Source: Rhabditoides inermis (taxonomy: Eukaryota; Nematoda; Chromadorea; Rhabditida; Rhabditidae). From it: 64,000 nucleotides of DNA. Below the pieces are notes generated by a model that worked only from the letters and a program-made list of their open reading frames with translations, did no database searches and was not told where the DNA came from. Of this stretch, positions 1 to 11,442 are shown piece by piece. How positions within the stretch are numbered: position 1 is the first letter of the stretch; the number at the start of each line of letters is the position of its first letter. A program made the translations under genes and the position numbers. Location: positions 361,001 through 425,000 of the forward strand of contig CAWZYM010000010.1 in assembly GCA_963966185.1 (NCBI GenBank). The letters run 5' to 3'.

Positions 1-1
1 T

Positions 2-163
2 CAATCCGTCGGCCGGAATGATAAGGTGCCAGAAGACAAAATCCTTCATAGTGAGTCAGAGGAATCTGGCGAAGATGATTCAAACAGAGTGTTTGAAAAG
101 GAAGCGCACCAAGCGGACCATGCGCCTACACTCCGAGCTCGGAAACGTCTGACTGAGGACTGA
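2..163 (+). CDS. C-terminal tail of a probable LTR-retrotransposon polyprotein (partial)
   Basis: An open frame enters from the left edge and runs 53 codons to TGA at 161-163. It is acidic in the middle (SESEESGEDD) and ends basic (RARKRLTED). No catalytic domain is visible, so the family call rests on context: the stop is followed at once by a nearly pure purine run (164-184) and then by TGTAATGACGG, the arrangement of a polypurine tract and 3' LTR. The upstream part lies outside the window. It could instead be the end of an unrelated host gene. Confidence 0.35.
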   Translation, partial: QSVGRNDKVPEDKILHSESEESGEDDSNRVFEKEAHQADHAPTLRARKRLTED

Positions 164-184
164 AGAAAACGAGGAGGAAGGAGA
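164..184 (+). other. Candidate polypurine tract
   Basis: Twenty of 21 bases are purines. The tract lies directly after the stop of the acidic/basic ORF and directly before a TG dinucleotide that could start an LTR. In LTR retrotransposons this tract primes plus-strand synthesis. The assignment is positional only. Confidence 0.35.
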
Positions 185-840
185 TGTAATGACGGATATT
201 GAACCGATTGAACCGATATGAATTATAAAAACACATCGAAAACATTCAAAAATTGAAAACAACAAAGTAAAAAAAATTCACGAGCAGACGATAGGAGGCG
301 GGGCTAACGAAGCGCTCGGCTAATCAGAGCGCGCCGCGATTAGTGGATGCACCAATGAGCGCGAGAGTTGTGGGAGGGGCATACGTGATGCACACCGTCG
401 TCGTCGTCGCCGCCGCCGCCGTCGTAAACACCTTTAGTGGCAAAGCAGGAGAGAGCGAGTGAGCAGCTGTTTTGGCCGCAACCAATATTTATTTCACTAA
501 CCCTACTCATTCATAAGTCTTACAAAATGATATTCTATCAAATTACACATACTTTTGAAACATTTTGTATTTGGATAGAGAAATCGCTTGTGGCTTGAGT
601 GTGGCACGCTGCGCGCGCCACAGATCATAACAAACGAAGAAGTCATAACAAACGAAGAAAAAAAGAAGTTTTTTTTGTTTTAGCGACCGAGCTTCGTCGA
701 ATGCCGATAACCGAGATGAGGACCAAGACGAACGCTGCCGAGATCAAGAAGCGTGAGTTGTTTGTAATATTGTTTGAACAGGATGTTAATTATCTCGCTG
801 TATAAAGCAGTTGATACCAAGTAAGTCACATTGTATTTGA
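185..840 (+). mobile_element. Putative 3' LTR, right end uncertain
   Basis: Begins TGTAATGACG after the purine tract. It contains a GC-rich stretch (288-440) with a GTC/GCC run and a GC hairpin at 600-620. The segment from about 290 to 660 recurs on the other strand at about 60685-61040, with shared blocks such as GTGATGCACACCGTCGTCG. A dispersed second copy supports a mobile element. I could not fix the right end or find a target-site duplication because the left LTR is outside the window. Confidence 0.35.
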
Positions 841-1065
841 GACTATTCTCTTAATTCCAAGACATGTTGATCATGATATGGATGGCTCTTTATTCTTATA
901 ATTGATTGTACAATGTATTTTTCCAAAGATTGCTTCTTCCCAGGTTGGTCCACACTCCATATTTCCCATGCGCATGATCAAGAGTTGATTATGAATGTCC
1001 CAATCTGATCGTGTGTCGGTGTCTGTGTGATGTGGTGATCAGTATGGAACGATGAATACGCGGTC

Positions 1066-1834
1066 AATTAGAGAGGGCGCGCAGCGCCCTCTCTTTTGGC
1101 TTAGGATAAGGCTCGCGCTAGAATTTTTTAAGAAGCGATATCCAAAGGTCATGTTAGCAGCAACGTGAACTCATCCAATTCATGTTAGTTAGATTCGCAC
1201 GGTTCCGTAGGCCAGATCACTGGTTGACGCCATCTTTGTATCTTTTCTGTGAAAGAAGTTATGCGCGATCGCGCGCACCCATGAGGCGAGAGGCCAGCGT
1301 GTGGGTGTGTGTGTGTGTGTGTGGACCGTTTCCAGTCAACGCTGGCTGCTAGCTCTCTCTCTCGGTGGGCGGGGCGAGAGAGAGAGAGAGCGCGAGAGTG
1401 CGCGATATTGAGAGAGCGCGCAGACGGTAGTAGACATGCACTTACGCCTCAGCGATTCAAAATAAAGAGTAAAATTTCTTTCAAAGCGTTTCTTTTGATA
1501 CCATGAGAAACATTGTTGTACATACGCAACAAACACGACCTGTAGAATGTAGTATATTCAATGACTTGCTACCATCATTAAATTGTATCATTCATCATAG
1601 TTCTGCGCATACGAATGAACGACGGAGCTTGGCAATCAGGTAGAAAAGAAATTTCTATGAAATTTAACAAAAGCACATATATTATCTCTTAAAAGTACTC
1701 GCGTAAAGAGAGTCAGTTTGTCTTGACCCAATTCAACAAAAGCGCATGCATAAAACGTTTACAAATACTAACACAAACCTGCGCATAACGGACTGTTCGA
1801 TGAATCGATGAAATTGATGAAATGTAATCAATAT

Positions 1835-1880
<46 letters not shown>

Positions 1881-1981
1881 CAGGTTTGTGTTAGTATTTG
1901 TAAACGTTTTATGCATGCGCTTTTGTTGAATTGGGTCAAGACAAACTGACTCTCTTTACGCGAGTACTTTTAAGAGATAAT
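1066..1981 (+). mobile_element. GC-hairpin + terminal palindrome element, copy 1
   Basis: Starts with AATTAGAGAGGGCGCG folding against CGCCCTCTC (about 1071-1094) and ends with a long inverted repeat, arms 1681-1782 and 1880-1981, around a (GA)n core. The same two-part layout recurs at 2519-3238 and 19275-21113. No ORF of substance is present, so it is probably non-autonomous. The class is unknown. Confidence 0.5.
1681..1981. repeat. Foldback (palindromic) repeat with about 100-bp arms
   Basis: The left arm starts ATTATCTCTTAAAAGTACTC and the right arm is its reverse complement ending AAGAGATAAT. The arms carry AACAAAAGCGCATGCATAAA and ACACAAACCTGC. The centre is a (GA)n tract at about 1838-1877. 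As RNA the arms would form a long duplex. Confidence 0.85.
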
Positions 1982-2518
1982 ATTCGCATTCGATTCAAAT
2001 CTGAAGCTTTTCGAATATGTTACGCGACAAGTAGTTCTGAGCGGCTTGGCTTGGGGATATTCGGCAGTAGTGTGTAGTCAATTCTGACATCACACATGTC
2101 GAGTTGGGGATTTCGAAAAACTAACCGCTACGATGTGTGTTGCAGATTGCAGCAGTGACGGTGGAGAGACGCCAAGCACTGCCTATAGTTCAATGCTCGC
2201 CAATAAGTTGAGCGCGGTGGGGTAGATCAGAGGAAGACGGAGAGTCAGCTCTCGGCAATAGCGCGCAAAACAAGAGAGGCAGACGATTATGGTACCATAT
2301 TTCGAACTGCAAACGAGGTCGCTCTGGCGCAGACTATAGATGTGGCGCGAGAGAAGCTGTCGTCACGAAGCTGCTCTCGAATAGCGGTCGCGAGGAGACA
2401 TGGACATGGAGGCAGACGCCAAGCACCCTCAAGCTGTTGTGGGTTACATTTGCAACGTACATATAGTGTCTGCTAAATAAATGGGTTCTTCTATTCTGCT
2501 ATGATTTGCTTTGATATA
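1982..2518. other. Interval without recognisable gene
   Basis: No exon-like or RNA-gene signal is seen. The phrase GCTCTGGCGCAGACTATAGA (2320-2339) recurs in related form near 35399, so part of this interval is probably repeat-derived. Confidence 0.4.
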
Positions 2519-3238
2519 AATTAGAGAGGGCGCGCCAGCGCCCTCTCGTTTGTACTGGATGTCCCCGCGCGCTAGAATGCTCAAAAACGACTTTTCCCGG
2601 ATGAAGCACTTTTCCTCATTTTGAAGTGATTTCCACTGTTACATTGCATTCACATCTCTATTCGATAGAGTTATAGAAAGTTGTATTGAGTTTGATTGAA
2701 TTCGAAGCGAGATACGGAGAGTCCGCATTCGAGTGCGGATTGAGATTGGTGTCGGGCGGGCGGGCGTCGGACAATCGCTTTCGCCCCGCCCCCTTTGTGT
2801 GTGAGTGAGAGAGAGAGGCGAATAGCGGGTGCGCGTCGGTATCCTCGCAGCGAATCGCGAACGTGTATGAAAATGTAATTTTGTGAAACAAAACTTAAGA
2901 AAAGGACAGATATTATCTTTCAAAAGTACTTCCAAGTAAAAGTAGTTGGTTTGTACCGTTGTCTCAGTTGAGCAAAAGGACTGACATGTTTTCAATGGAG
3001 ACATGTGCAAACAGGCTCTCAGCATTATTCGACGTGTTATGTTACAACAGAAGTTGTGCTTTTAGATAATAACTGCATAACTTCGTAAACGCGTTCATTA
3101 TAATATGGCCGCTTTGCACTGGTATGAGAGAGAGCCTGTTGGCACTTGTCTCCATTGAAAACATGTCAGTCCTTTTGCTCAACTGAGACAACGGTACAAA
3201 CCAACTACTTTTACTTGGAAGTACTTTTGAAAGATAAT
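2519..3238 (+). mobile_element. GC-hairpin + terminal palindrome element, copy 2
   Basis: Nearly identical along its whole length to 19275-21113 once the LINE in that copy is removed, which fixes the ends: AATTAGAGAGGGCGCGCC on the left and TTTTGAAAGATAAT on the right. The GC-rich hairpin is at about 2523-2549, and the terminal palindrome has arms about 2912-3010 and 3125-3238. No coding capacity. Two full-length copies about 17 kb apart support transposition or another dispersal mechanism. Confidence 0.7.
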
Positions 3239-3365
3239 AAAATATTCCGTTTCGCAATGTTCAAATGCGGGACGGACGAGCGGAGTGGTGGCGGAACTAG
3301 ATATTCCCTGGACTGTAACTTCATCCGGATTCGCAGCACTGTAGATGGAAGTGGTAGTAACGATA

Positions 3366-3673
3366 TATTAATTATCTTTTAAAAGGACTTCCGTAAGAGA
3401 AGAGTTTGTGTTACCCAACGTAATGCAACAAAAGCTCATGCATTTTATCAATCGAAATAGTAAACAGACATGCTCTTTCTGCAATAAAAACTATTGCGAG
3501 CAAATGTTGTACGTCGGCAAACTGATTTCGGTATCTGATCGATTATATATATCTTGTTGAACTATTGGAGCAGGTTTGTGTACTATTTCGATTGATAAAA
3601 CGCATGAGCTTTTGTTGCATTACGTTGGGTAACACAAACTCTTCTCTTACGGAAGTCCATTTAAAAGATAATG
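3366..3673. repeat. Foldback repeat related to the terminal palindromes
   Basis: The arms start TTATCTTTTAAAAGGACTTC and end in its reverse complement. They also carry CAACAAAAGCTCATGCAT. The order of motifs matches the palindromes at 1681 and 2912 but the arm sequence is different. There is no GC hairpin start immediately upstream. Confidence 0.7.
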
Positions 3674-3879
3674 AATGTACTTTTTATTGGATTTCATATA
3701 AATTTAATTGCATTAACATAAACCACAAAACATTTTTTTTAAAGAATCCAACTGTTCACCCATCTAGTTGTCTTGTTGAGTCCAAAATTGTATAATTTTT
3801 GCAAAAAAGAGTTTGGGCAATGCTGATAGGAAAATTTACAATCCCAATGTCATTTCTATGTAAAATCATGTAGTACAAA

Positions 3880-4390
3880 AATTTTGCCTCTTGCCGGAAC
3901 CGAACTCGAGCTATGTATCTCAACGGGCGCAATCGCTAAAGGGGGTTCTTAGCTACTCGGCAGACCCTAACGCTTGTTCGGACCTCTGCGCTCTCCGTGA
4001 AAGCACACTATTTCGTCTTCCACTCGCGTGTTCGAGCCTCTACAGCATCGATAGACCCAAACAAGAACCTTTATCGAAGCGCGTTCGAGGCTCGATAGAG
4101 GGGTAATAGAAGGTTGATAGAGGGTGCCTCGAACAGAGGCGAGCCTCTATCAACCTTCTAACAATCCTTTATCGCTTGGATTGTAATGGGGATTCGTTAG
4201 GGTCAAACGCTCCCGTTTGGGTCTATCGATGCTATAGAGGCTCGAACACGCGAGTGGAAGACGAAATAGTGTGCTTTCACGGAGAGCGCAGAGGTCCGAA
4301 CATGCGTTAGGGTCTGCCGAGTAGCTAAGAACCCCCTTAACCAACACTAGTAGCGCAATCGCTAACCTACTGCGCACACGAAAGGTCACG
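3880..4390. repeat. Large inverted repeat with tRNA-like box at the left edge
   Basis: Arms at about 3925-4065 and 4213-4365 are reverse complements over about 130 bases (for example ACTCGGCAGACCCTAACG against its complement). The reverse strand at 3890-3912 carries CGAGTTCGGTTCCGG, a B-box-like string. No protein is encoded. It is probably a non-autonomous element. Confidence 0.6.
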
Positions 4391-5019
4391 CAATCTGAAC
4401 GATATCAGTGCGATCCACAGGCAGTGCGGAATGTGCACTCCCTGTCTGCTGGGGACAGCCGGTGCGCGCCACCCCCCCCCCCCCCCCCCTAGAAAACGTT
4501 CCGTACACGGGGGATTGACTGCCCCTCAGGGGGCGCGCGCGCGTATCTCGCTTCCTACAACAGGTAGCGTTACCAAAATCGAAACTTAACCATTTTCTAA
4601 CAACCTGATAACATCTATCAGCATCACATTGTTCTCGCAAAGATTCTAAGGGACCTTTCATTCAGTCGCCTTTTGTCGATTCTAGCGCGCGACTAGTCTT
4701 AACACAAACCAACCAGCGCTGAAACCAACCAGCGCTGCCGCGCTGGTTGTAATTCCCGAACAACGAGGATATGGTTCGCACCGGAGAGTCATCGTCGTCT
4801 TTCTCTCTCTCTCTCACTCTTTCCCTCTCTCCTTCGCTATCTCTATCTCTCTCTTCTCTCTCTCTCACTCACACACACACACACTCACTCACTCACTCAC
4901 TCACCAAATGTTCGTGGAAATATTCCCATTTTTTATTTACACAATATGAACACGTAACAATAATAATATACTTTATCGCAAACATCTAACGTATACACAC
5001 TAGTGTCACCGTACACTGT
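4391..5019. repeat. Low-complexity spacer downstream of the OCIA gene
   Basis: Contains a run of C at about 4471-4489, CT-rich microsatellite at 4798-4865, (CA)n and (CACT)n. No exon is seen. It is the 3' flank of the minus-strand gene ending at 5020. Confidence 0.6.
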
Positions 5020-8000
5020 CTATGAGAATCCCGAGTCGCCGTACTGTGTCTTCCTTCCGGTCGGCGTGCCACTCATCACCGGCTCCGCGGGCGCATCGTA
5101 GAGGAATCTGGCGGGGGCGGGGCGTGCAGGGGCGGGACGCGCGGCAGCAGCCACCTCCTCCATCGGCGGGCGCGAGGTGTAGTCGAACGAGGCCACCGGC
5201 GCCGGCGAAGAGTCCTCAAAGAAATTCAGCGTCAAATGTTTAGGATCGAAATTCGTGAAAAGTCCTTAAAGCAAACATGACAGTCGTCATTACTAATTCA
5301 GTAAGGTGACTGCCAAAGCGGTCTGTTCCAGACAAAGAGAAAAATACTGATAATAGCACCTGCTCAGTGCGTTGGAACTGCTGCTGGTAGGGGTGTGCGT
5401 GTCCTCCTCCGCCGCTCGGCGGGCCGCCCTGTCGGTTCTGCTGCCGCAGCTCGTCGTAGCTGGGCGCGTTCGGAGCGGCGGCGCCGTACTGAAGTGATGA
5501 CAATGTGAAATAGGCAGTCACAAACACAGAAAAGTATGCATTGTATGCACAGAAAAGTAAAAAAAAAAAGTATGCACAGAAAAGTAGGCGTGCTACAGTA
5601 ACGCAACGGATGATAATGTACAATACAATACAGCTGATCATAAATATTCGCGCTAATCATAAACACATCTATTTATGAGAACTCTTACAGAAAACAATGC
5701 ATAATGTGAATATTCGAGGTATGGTACAGCTATAACCTTGTTACTCGGATGTAGGACGTTCCCTCCATTTTTGCAAGGTCCTCCACTTTTGCATGGTCCT
5801 CCACTAGCATGAACGATTCCTCCACCGACCATGAACGATCCCTCCACTTTGCTAGGACGTTCCCTCCACTTTAAATTTAGGCGTTTCACATCTAATGTGT
5901 AACGTTTGTATGTTCTAATACATTATTTAGCCATAAATAATGAACTTTAATAATGCCTAGAAACTTTCACCACGTTTGCTCATAGTTAGTGATTCACATC
6001 TCACAAATCTCTCTCCTTCTATTAGGAGCCATGGCCCATGCGCGAGCCAACCAGAGAGACGATATCGTATTCGCGATGTCGCTACTTGTAAACGGATATG
6101 AAGATATCATATTTAATAGAAAATGAGTTAAATATTCATCTGCCCGTTTGTCTGATGAAAGATATCAGAACTGAGTGTGAGTAGTGGAATAATGAAGACA
6201 AACAACAACAATCATACCTCGTATAGTTTCACTCTTTTCACGAGAGACATTAGAGTGGTTAGACAAAAATGAGAACGCGTTGGACGATGTTTTCGTTTTG
6301 ACAAAACTTTGCGTGTGTAGCCAAATTCGAACCGCTGCTTGCAAAGCGAGAGCGTTACCTTTACGCCACGTGGTCCTGTGAGAGAGTCAGTGAAACGGAG
6401 ATACGAAAGGCGCCACAAATCTGCTGTGCATTTCGTTCAGTATACTGTATGTTCAAAATCCACGATAATGTTTTCACCGAAAAATCCTGAGCTAAGTGCG
6501 AGTCTATTATAAACGAGAATCAAAGTACTTATTGTTAAAACTAATCTTACACCATTAGTGACAATCTGTTCACTAGTAAATATTTCCAAAGTAATGTTTT
6601 GATCATATGATGACTTCATGCACAAAAGACGTTCGCGTTTCAATCCGTTCTTGTTTCCGTTTAGAACACGATAGGATTAGAATACTATAAGGATCAGGAT
6701 ATTTTCAAAGTAGCATAATTGTTCAGATTAGTAATGTAATTTCCTAAGTGTGGTTCAAGTCCGATACTAATTGTAAGGGTATCGTAGTATGGTATATCCG
6801 ATTTCAGTATAGAACCCCGATTCATGTCTGGCAGTGATTCGTTAGCATATAGCAATCCGCGAAAGATAACTACATATGGGATATGGGCCATAGGCCATAG
6901 GCTTGTTTTTTTTGGTTTTTTTTGATAAAATAGAATTTAAATATTGTTAACCCACACAGCTGTGCTATAGCTCCGTAGAATACCCGTAAAACATTATCCG
7001 TGAATGCAGTCACTTATGGAAATCATTTGTTAATTGAATTTGCTGAAAAGTTAAGTTAGAGAATACAGTTGCTGCAAGAAAGTGCGGTAATGTAAGTTTC
7101 CATTCCGAAGCCCGTACGACGCGCGAAAAGATTGACAAAAGTCTCTACTTGTGATGATGCGTTACTTGAACAATGTTATCGTAATGCGGCAGCGGCATTT
7201 GGCTAACATGTTGAAAAAAACACGATGTAGATGCTTTACAAACTAGCATATTATTATAACATTGTTTGTACGTAGTGCTGACTTAAATAAATAGTTATGC
7301 TGAATGATGTGTTCCATTGTGGTAGAATGTTTGTCTTCAGGTTGGCTCGTGCAAGGCTCTTTGTGGAAGGAAAGAGATGAGTGATAACTATGACTATGAG
7401 CAAGCATTTTAAAAGTTTCTAGGCATTATTACGAGCATTATTTATGGCTAAATAATGTATTAGAACGTTCAAACGTCACACATTAGCAGTGAAATGCCTA
7501 AATTTAAAGTGGAGGGAACGTCCTATCAAAGTGGAGGAATCGTTCATGGTAGGTGGAGGAATCGTTCATGGTGGTGGAGGAATCGTCCTTTGCACTCAAA
7601 CTAAAAATTGTGGAGGGAACGTCCTACATCCTGTTACTCTCTTAGTGAGACAAACGCAATACAAACAATGAAAAAAGGTCTAGCTCACAGAAACACTGGG
7701 AACGATGGTAAGAATAAACAACCCAACATCCAACCTTTGCCCAGAGCTGGTGTATCTGGGGGCGGACGCGGTCGCGGCACGTCGACATGCCGAAGATGTT
7801 GGCCGTCGTCATCGCGCCGATGCCCATGATGGCGTAGAACGGCCAGCCTGTAAACGATACTGAGTTACAAGAACCGGTGAACTGGATAAGTTGCAACCGA
7901 AATGGTGACTGACACTCACTCACCCTTGGGTCCAAAGTGGTACTGCTTGGGGAGACGGGTGCGGGCAAAGTAGAGCGAGCCGACGACGAGAGTGGAGAAG

Positions 8001-8231
8001 GGAATGCCTCTCGTTATGATGATCTGGAAGACGGTCGACGTAGAGCAAAAACTCGTGACATACCTCAGAGGTGCACTTCTGAAGTGTCTCCTGGAGACCC
8101 TTCTGCTCGTCGGATGAGAGCTTGTTCATGAGATGGTGGAGCTGCTCCTGGTTGAGCTGGAAGTCGGATGGAACACTCCCACCACCGCCGCCCCCTGAAG
8201 ACAGCGACGACGACGACGTGAAGCCGTCCAT
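5020..8231 (-). CDS. OCIA domain-containing protein (OCIAD1/asrij-like)
   Basis: Five exons on the minus strand: 8231-8064, 8023-7924, 7847-7735, 5488-5360 and 5214-5020, giving 234 residues with all junctions in frame. After a Ser/Gly-rich start, residues about 30-125 match the OCIA domain: LSSDEQKGLQETLQKC, then a first hydrophobic segment (FSTLVVGSLYFA), then GWPFYAIMGIGAMTTANIFG and STCRDR. The tail is Pro/Gln-rich and ends KTQYGDSGFS, like the C-terminal YGD motif of the family. OCIA proteins sit on endosomal or mitochondrial membranes and affect signalling. Intron 1 is only 40 bp. Intron 3 (2.2 kb) holds a transposon. The last acceptor reads TTTGAG rather than TTTCAG, so that junction is less certain. 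Divergent from INTS3 with 330 bp between start codons. Confidence 0.8.
5747..7631. mobile_element. Non-autonomous DNA transposon in OCIA-gene intron 3
   Basis: Ends are inverted repeats of about 220 bp (5747-5970 and about 7408-7631), starting GGATGTAGGACGTTCCCTCC. The element is flanked on both sides by TGTTACTC (5739-5746 and 7632-7639), an 8-bp target-site duplication as made by hAT-type transposases, although the terminal bases are not the usual hAT ones. The terminal repeats contain sub-repeats of the type GGTCCTCCAC. The interior has no transposase ORF. A tRNA-derived SINE lies inside it. Confidence 0.85.
6222..6520 (-). mobile_element. tRNA-derived SINE, copy 1 (nested in the transposon)
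   Basis: The minus strand carries an A-box-like TGGCGTAAAGGTAACG, an anticodon-loop-like CTTTGCAAG and a B-box GGTTCGAATT (6325-6400 region), followed by a non-tRNA body. About 290 bp matches 59826-60124. A nearly identical phrase, CACGAGAGACATTAGAGTGG, occurs in both. It sits inside the 5747-7631 transposon, so it moved in later or is carried along. Confidence 0.7.
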
Positions 8232-8297
8232 TTCGCCGTGCTAACGCAGATGCTGCGCTATATACGTAAGTTTATGGTATGTTTGTGAACAAACATT

Positions 8298-8334
<37 letters not shown>

Positions 8335-8561
8335 CCAAATCAAATTCTGTTTCAAAACAACAGCATTGACAAAATATAAACAAAAACAACAGTTGTGTTT
8401 ATTTTGGAACGCTCCCATTGACAAATACGTCAAATTTCCGCTATATCCTGTAAGATTTGTTTACTTTCGAGCTTGGCTCTTGTTCGATCGAGTTCTGTTT
8501 TCCATATTGTTTGTTGTCGTTGTTTGATTTGTTTTGCAAACATTTCTTTGCAGTTCCAAAC
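8232..8561. promoter_or_regulatory. Shared divergent promoter of OCIA gene and INTS3
   Basis: 330 bp separates the two start codons. It contains an (AT)n tract at about 8302-8330 and a T-rich stretch ending TTTCTTTGCAG at 8552. That last string is an ideal splice acceptor 9 bp before the INTS3 ATG, as expected for spliced-leader trans-splicing. No TATA box is clear. Confidence 0.5.
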
Positions 8562-10392
8562 ATGGGTGATGCTCGCTCGACGCGTCCACCGTCAAAGCTG
8601 CTGGTGAACAACCCCAAATACGATGCGCCCGACGAGCAGGAGATGAAGATGGAGAACAACTACAACATGGTCATGAGCAGGGTGAGTGCGAACCCGCAGT
8701 ACGTACAGTGTGTACCAGTTATTTATTGAGAATTGATCTTGGCCCACTGTATGCTTCCTATCCTTTCGTGATGTTATATTCAACTTCCGGATAAACGATT
8801 CCAGATAAACACTTGAACTTGAACATGAACATGAACGAGTGAACTATGATGTACGCATTGCAGTTGTCGGGACTGTCGCACAAGGACTCGAACGACCGGC
8901 TGCTGCAGATGGCGAGTGAGATGCGCGAGCCCGTGACACAGGGGCTGCTCTTCGGCCTCCTCACCGACAAGGCAAACTCGGAGAAGGTATTTCAATAATT
9001 CACGCTATCCACTAGGTTTTGAATGTATACCAATATGTAACGATTCCGATATGATGATTTTCAGATATAACGATTCCGATTAAACGATTGATTGATCAAT
9101 ATGTGACGCTTGGCATATGTGATCAGTTCAATTGGCTCATGTTGCAGTACCTGCGCGACTTGTCGATAGCGGCGTCGGACCAGTGGTACTGCTGTCTGTG
9201 CAACCTCAACCTCATCTTCTTCGAGCTCTACCCCAAGCTGCAGCAGTCGTGCCGCGACCAGTTCATATTCTTCTTCCGCAACGCCATCAAGGTATGGAGT
9301 TATCGAAAGTGGAGATACCAGAGACTTACATAGCTTGTTTTATAGATCAACGTGCCGAAGATCGACAACGTCATCTCCAACTTTGTGCGCAACTTCAACG
9401 ACGGCGCGGCGCTGCAGTGGAACGAGAAGATTCGACTCGTGAGTCACTTTATCACATATTGATTGCGATCTACAATGTGGCTCGTTAAACAATTTTACTT
9501 GATTGATACTTCTTTCAGGTGCACGAAATGGCGACGATATTCAACGACAGCCGCGAGTGGCTCATGATGCTCAAGCCTAAGGTGAGCAGGTACATTGTGA
9601 TGTTCTTCATGTGGAATAAACTACCAACCAACCTGTATGCGATTCAACGACAGTTTCGAAACATCGAATCACCTCAATTCCATTGCAGTCGACTCTGGTG
9701 CCGATCGTGCTGTACACGTTTGGTCGTCTGGCGGGCGATCTGCCCGCCACCGGACCGAGCGAGCCCACCCGCACCGCCATCGCCAACATGATCGCATTTA
9801 TGGTAGGGAGGGAGGATGTGGGGGGAGGGGGGGGGGGTACGGTAGTCATCAGAGTCATCAAAGATTTGTCTGGAATGGCTGACAATTGAATGGGGGGCGG
9901 TGGGTTACGGTAGCTTTTTCACTCATCGCGATTCGTGCTGAATGGTTGCGACTGAATATTGAGTGAGGTTACGGTAGGCATCAATCTATCCAGGTTTTAC
10001 ACTGCAGCGTTGTCACTTCTTAACCAAATTGTATTGCATTACGGTAGCTATTACCATGACATGATTGCCGTATATTTCAGGTACGTTCCCGGCCGCAAGA
10101 GGCGCAGATACTGGGACGCGATCTCGTGCACATTCTAATGAAGCTAGCCAAGATTCCGGTGATGTCAGCACTGTGGAAGGATATGATGACTGGACGGATT
10201 ACAGGACTGATGAGTGAGTTCGAAATTAGATCTTTCTCTCTCTATCTCTCTCTCTCCCTCTCTCCCTCTCCTTCTCTCTCCCTCCAGAGATAGTTGTCGC
10301 TCAGGCATCGAGGATATGATGTCGCGTCCGTGTTTCGGATTTGTCACGCAGTACCGCGTTTCGTTCAACGTCTACAGGAAGGTATGAAGCAG

Positions 10393-10440
<48 letters not shown>

Positions 10441-10897
10441 TGACATAGTTTACATATTCACGTCTACATCTTTCAGATCGAGTTTCTGCTGAACAAGGTG
10501 AAGCCGGGTCACCACGAGAAGCACTTGGAGTGGTTCCAGCAGCAGGTGGGGGTTGTTGTTGTTGTTTTTTTTCTCCCCCCCCCCTCCTCCTCTCTCTCAT
10601 GCTCACCTCTGTCGTTCATGTCTCTTTAGCACCTCCGCGGACCCGACCAGCACTCGATGCGCGCCGAGCTCATCCGACTCGCGCTCACTATCGGTAATTA
10701 ATGTTGTTGTTGTTGTTGTTGTTTGTTTGTTGATCTATATGTCTCGCTTTCAGGTTGGCAAGAGCCGGCGCCGACTCTTCCCGAGGCTCGCACCCAGCTC
10801 CTCGTTTGGCTGCTCCAAGGAATTCCTCCCACTGTGAGTTGTTTCTGATGTGCTTTGTAGTTTCTATATCGATGCCAATTCGAGAGTGAGTGAGTGA

Positions 10898-10944
<47 letters not shown>

Positions 10945-11363
10945 TGAGTGAGTGAGTGAGTGAGTGAGTGAGTGAGTGAGTGAGTGAGTGAGTGTGTACT
11001 TCTAGACGCACGCGGCGGAAGCGCAGTGGGCGAAGACTGCGCTGTGGTGGGACTGGCTGGGCTACGAGCCGCCGCACACACCCTTCTTCTGCATCGAACC
11101 CGTCTTTGGCATGCTCAGGTGTGATATGGGGACGGGTTTGTTGTTGTTGTTGTTGTTGTTGTTGTTTCGATTAAGGTGTGGTCAGTCTCTTCGAATTCGA
11201 AACAGCTCCTTCGAAGAGACTGATCGCTACCTTAACGTCAAAGTCAAAGGTTTATCCAGAATCGCGCTTCTTGTTAACGTGTCTTGGTCTCAATTGACGT
11301 GAAATCGTGAATTGTGAACGATGACAATGAACGATAGAAGAGAATAGGTCCAGAAATGTGTAT

Positions 11364-11442
<79 letters not shown>

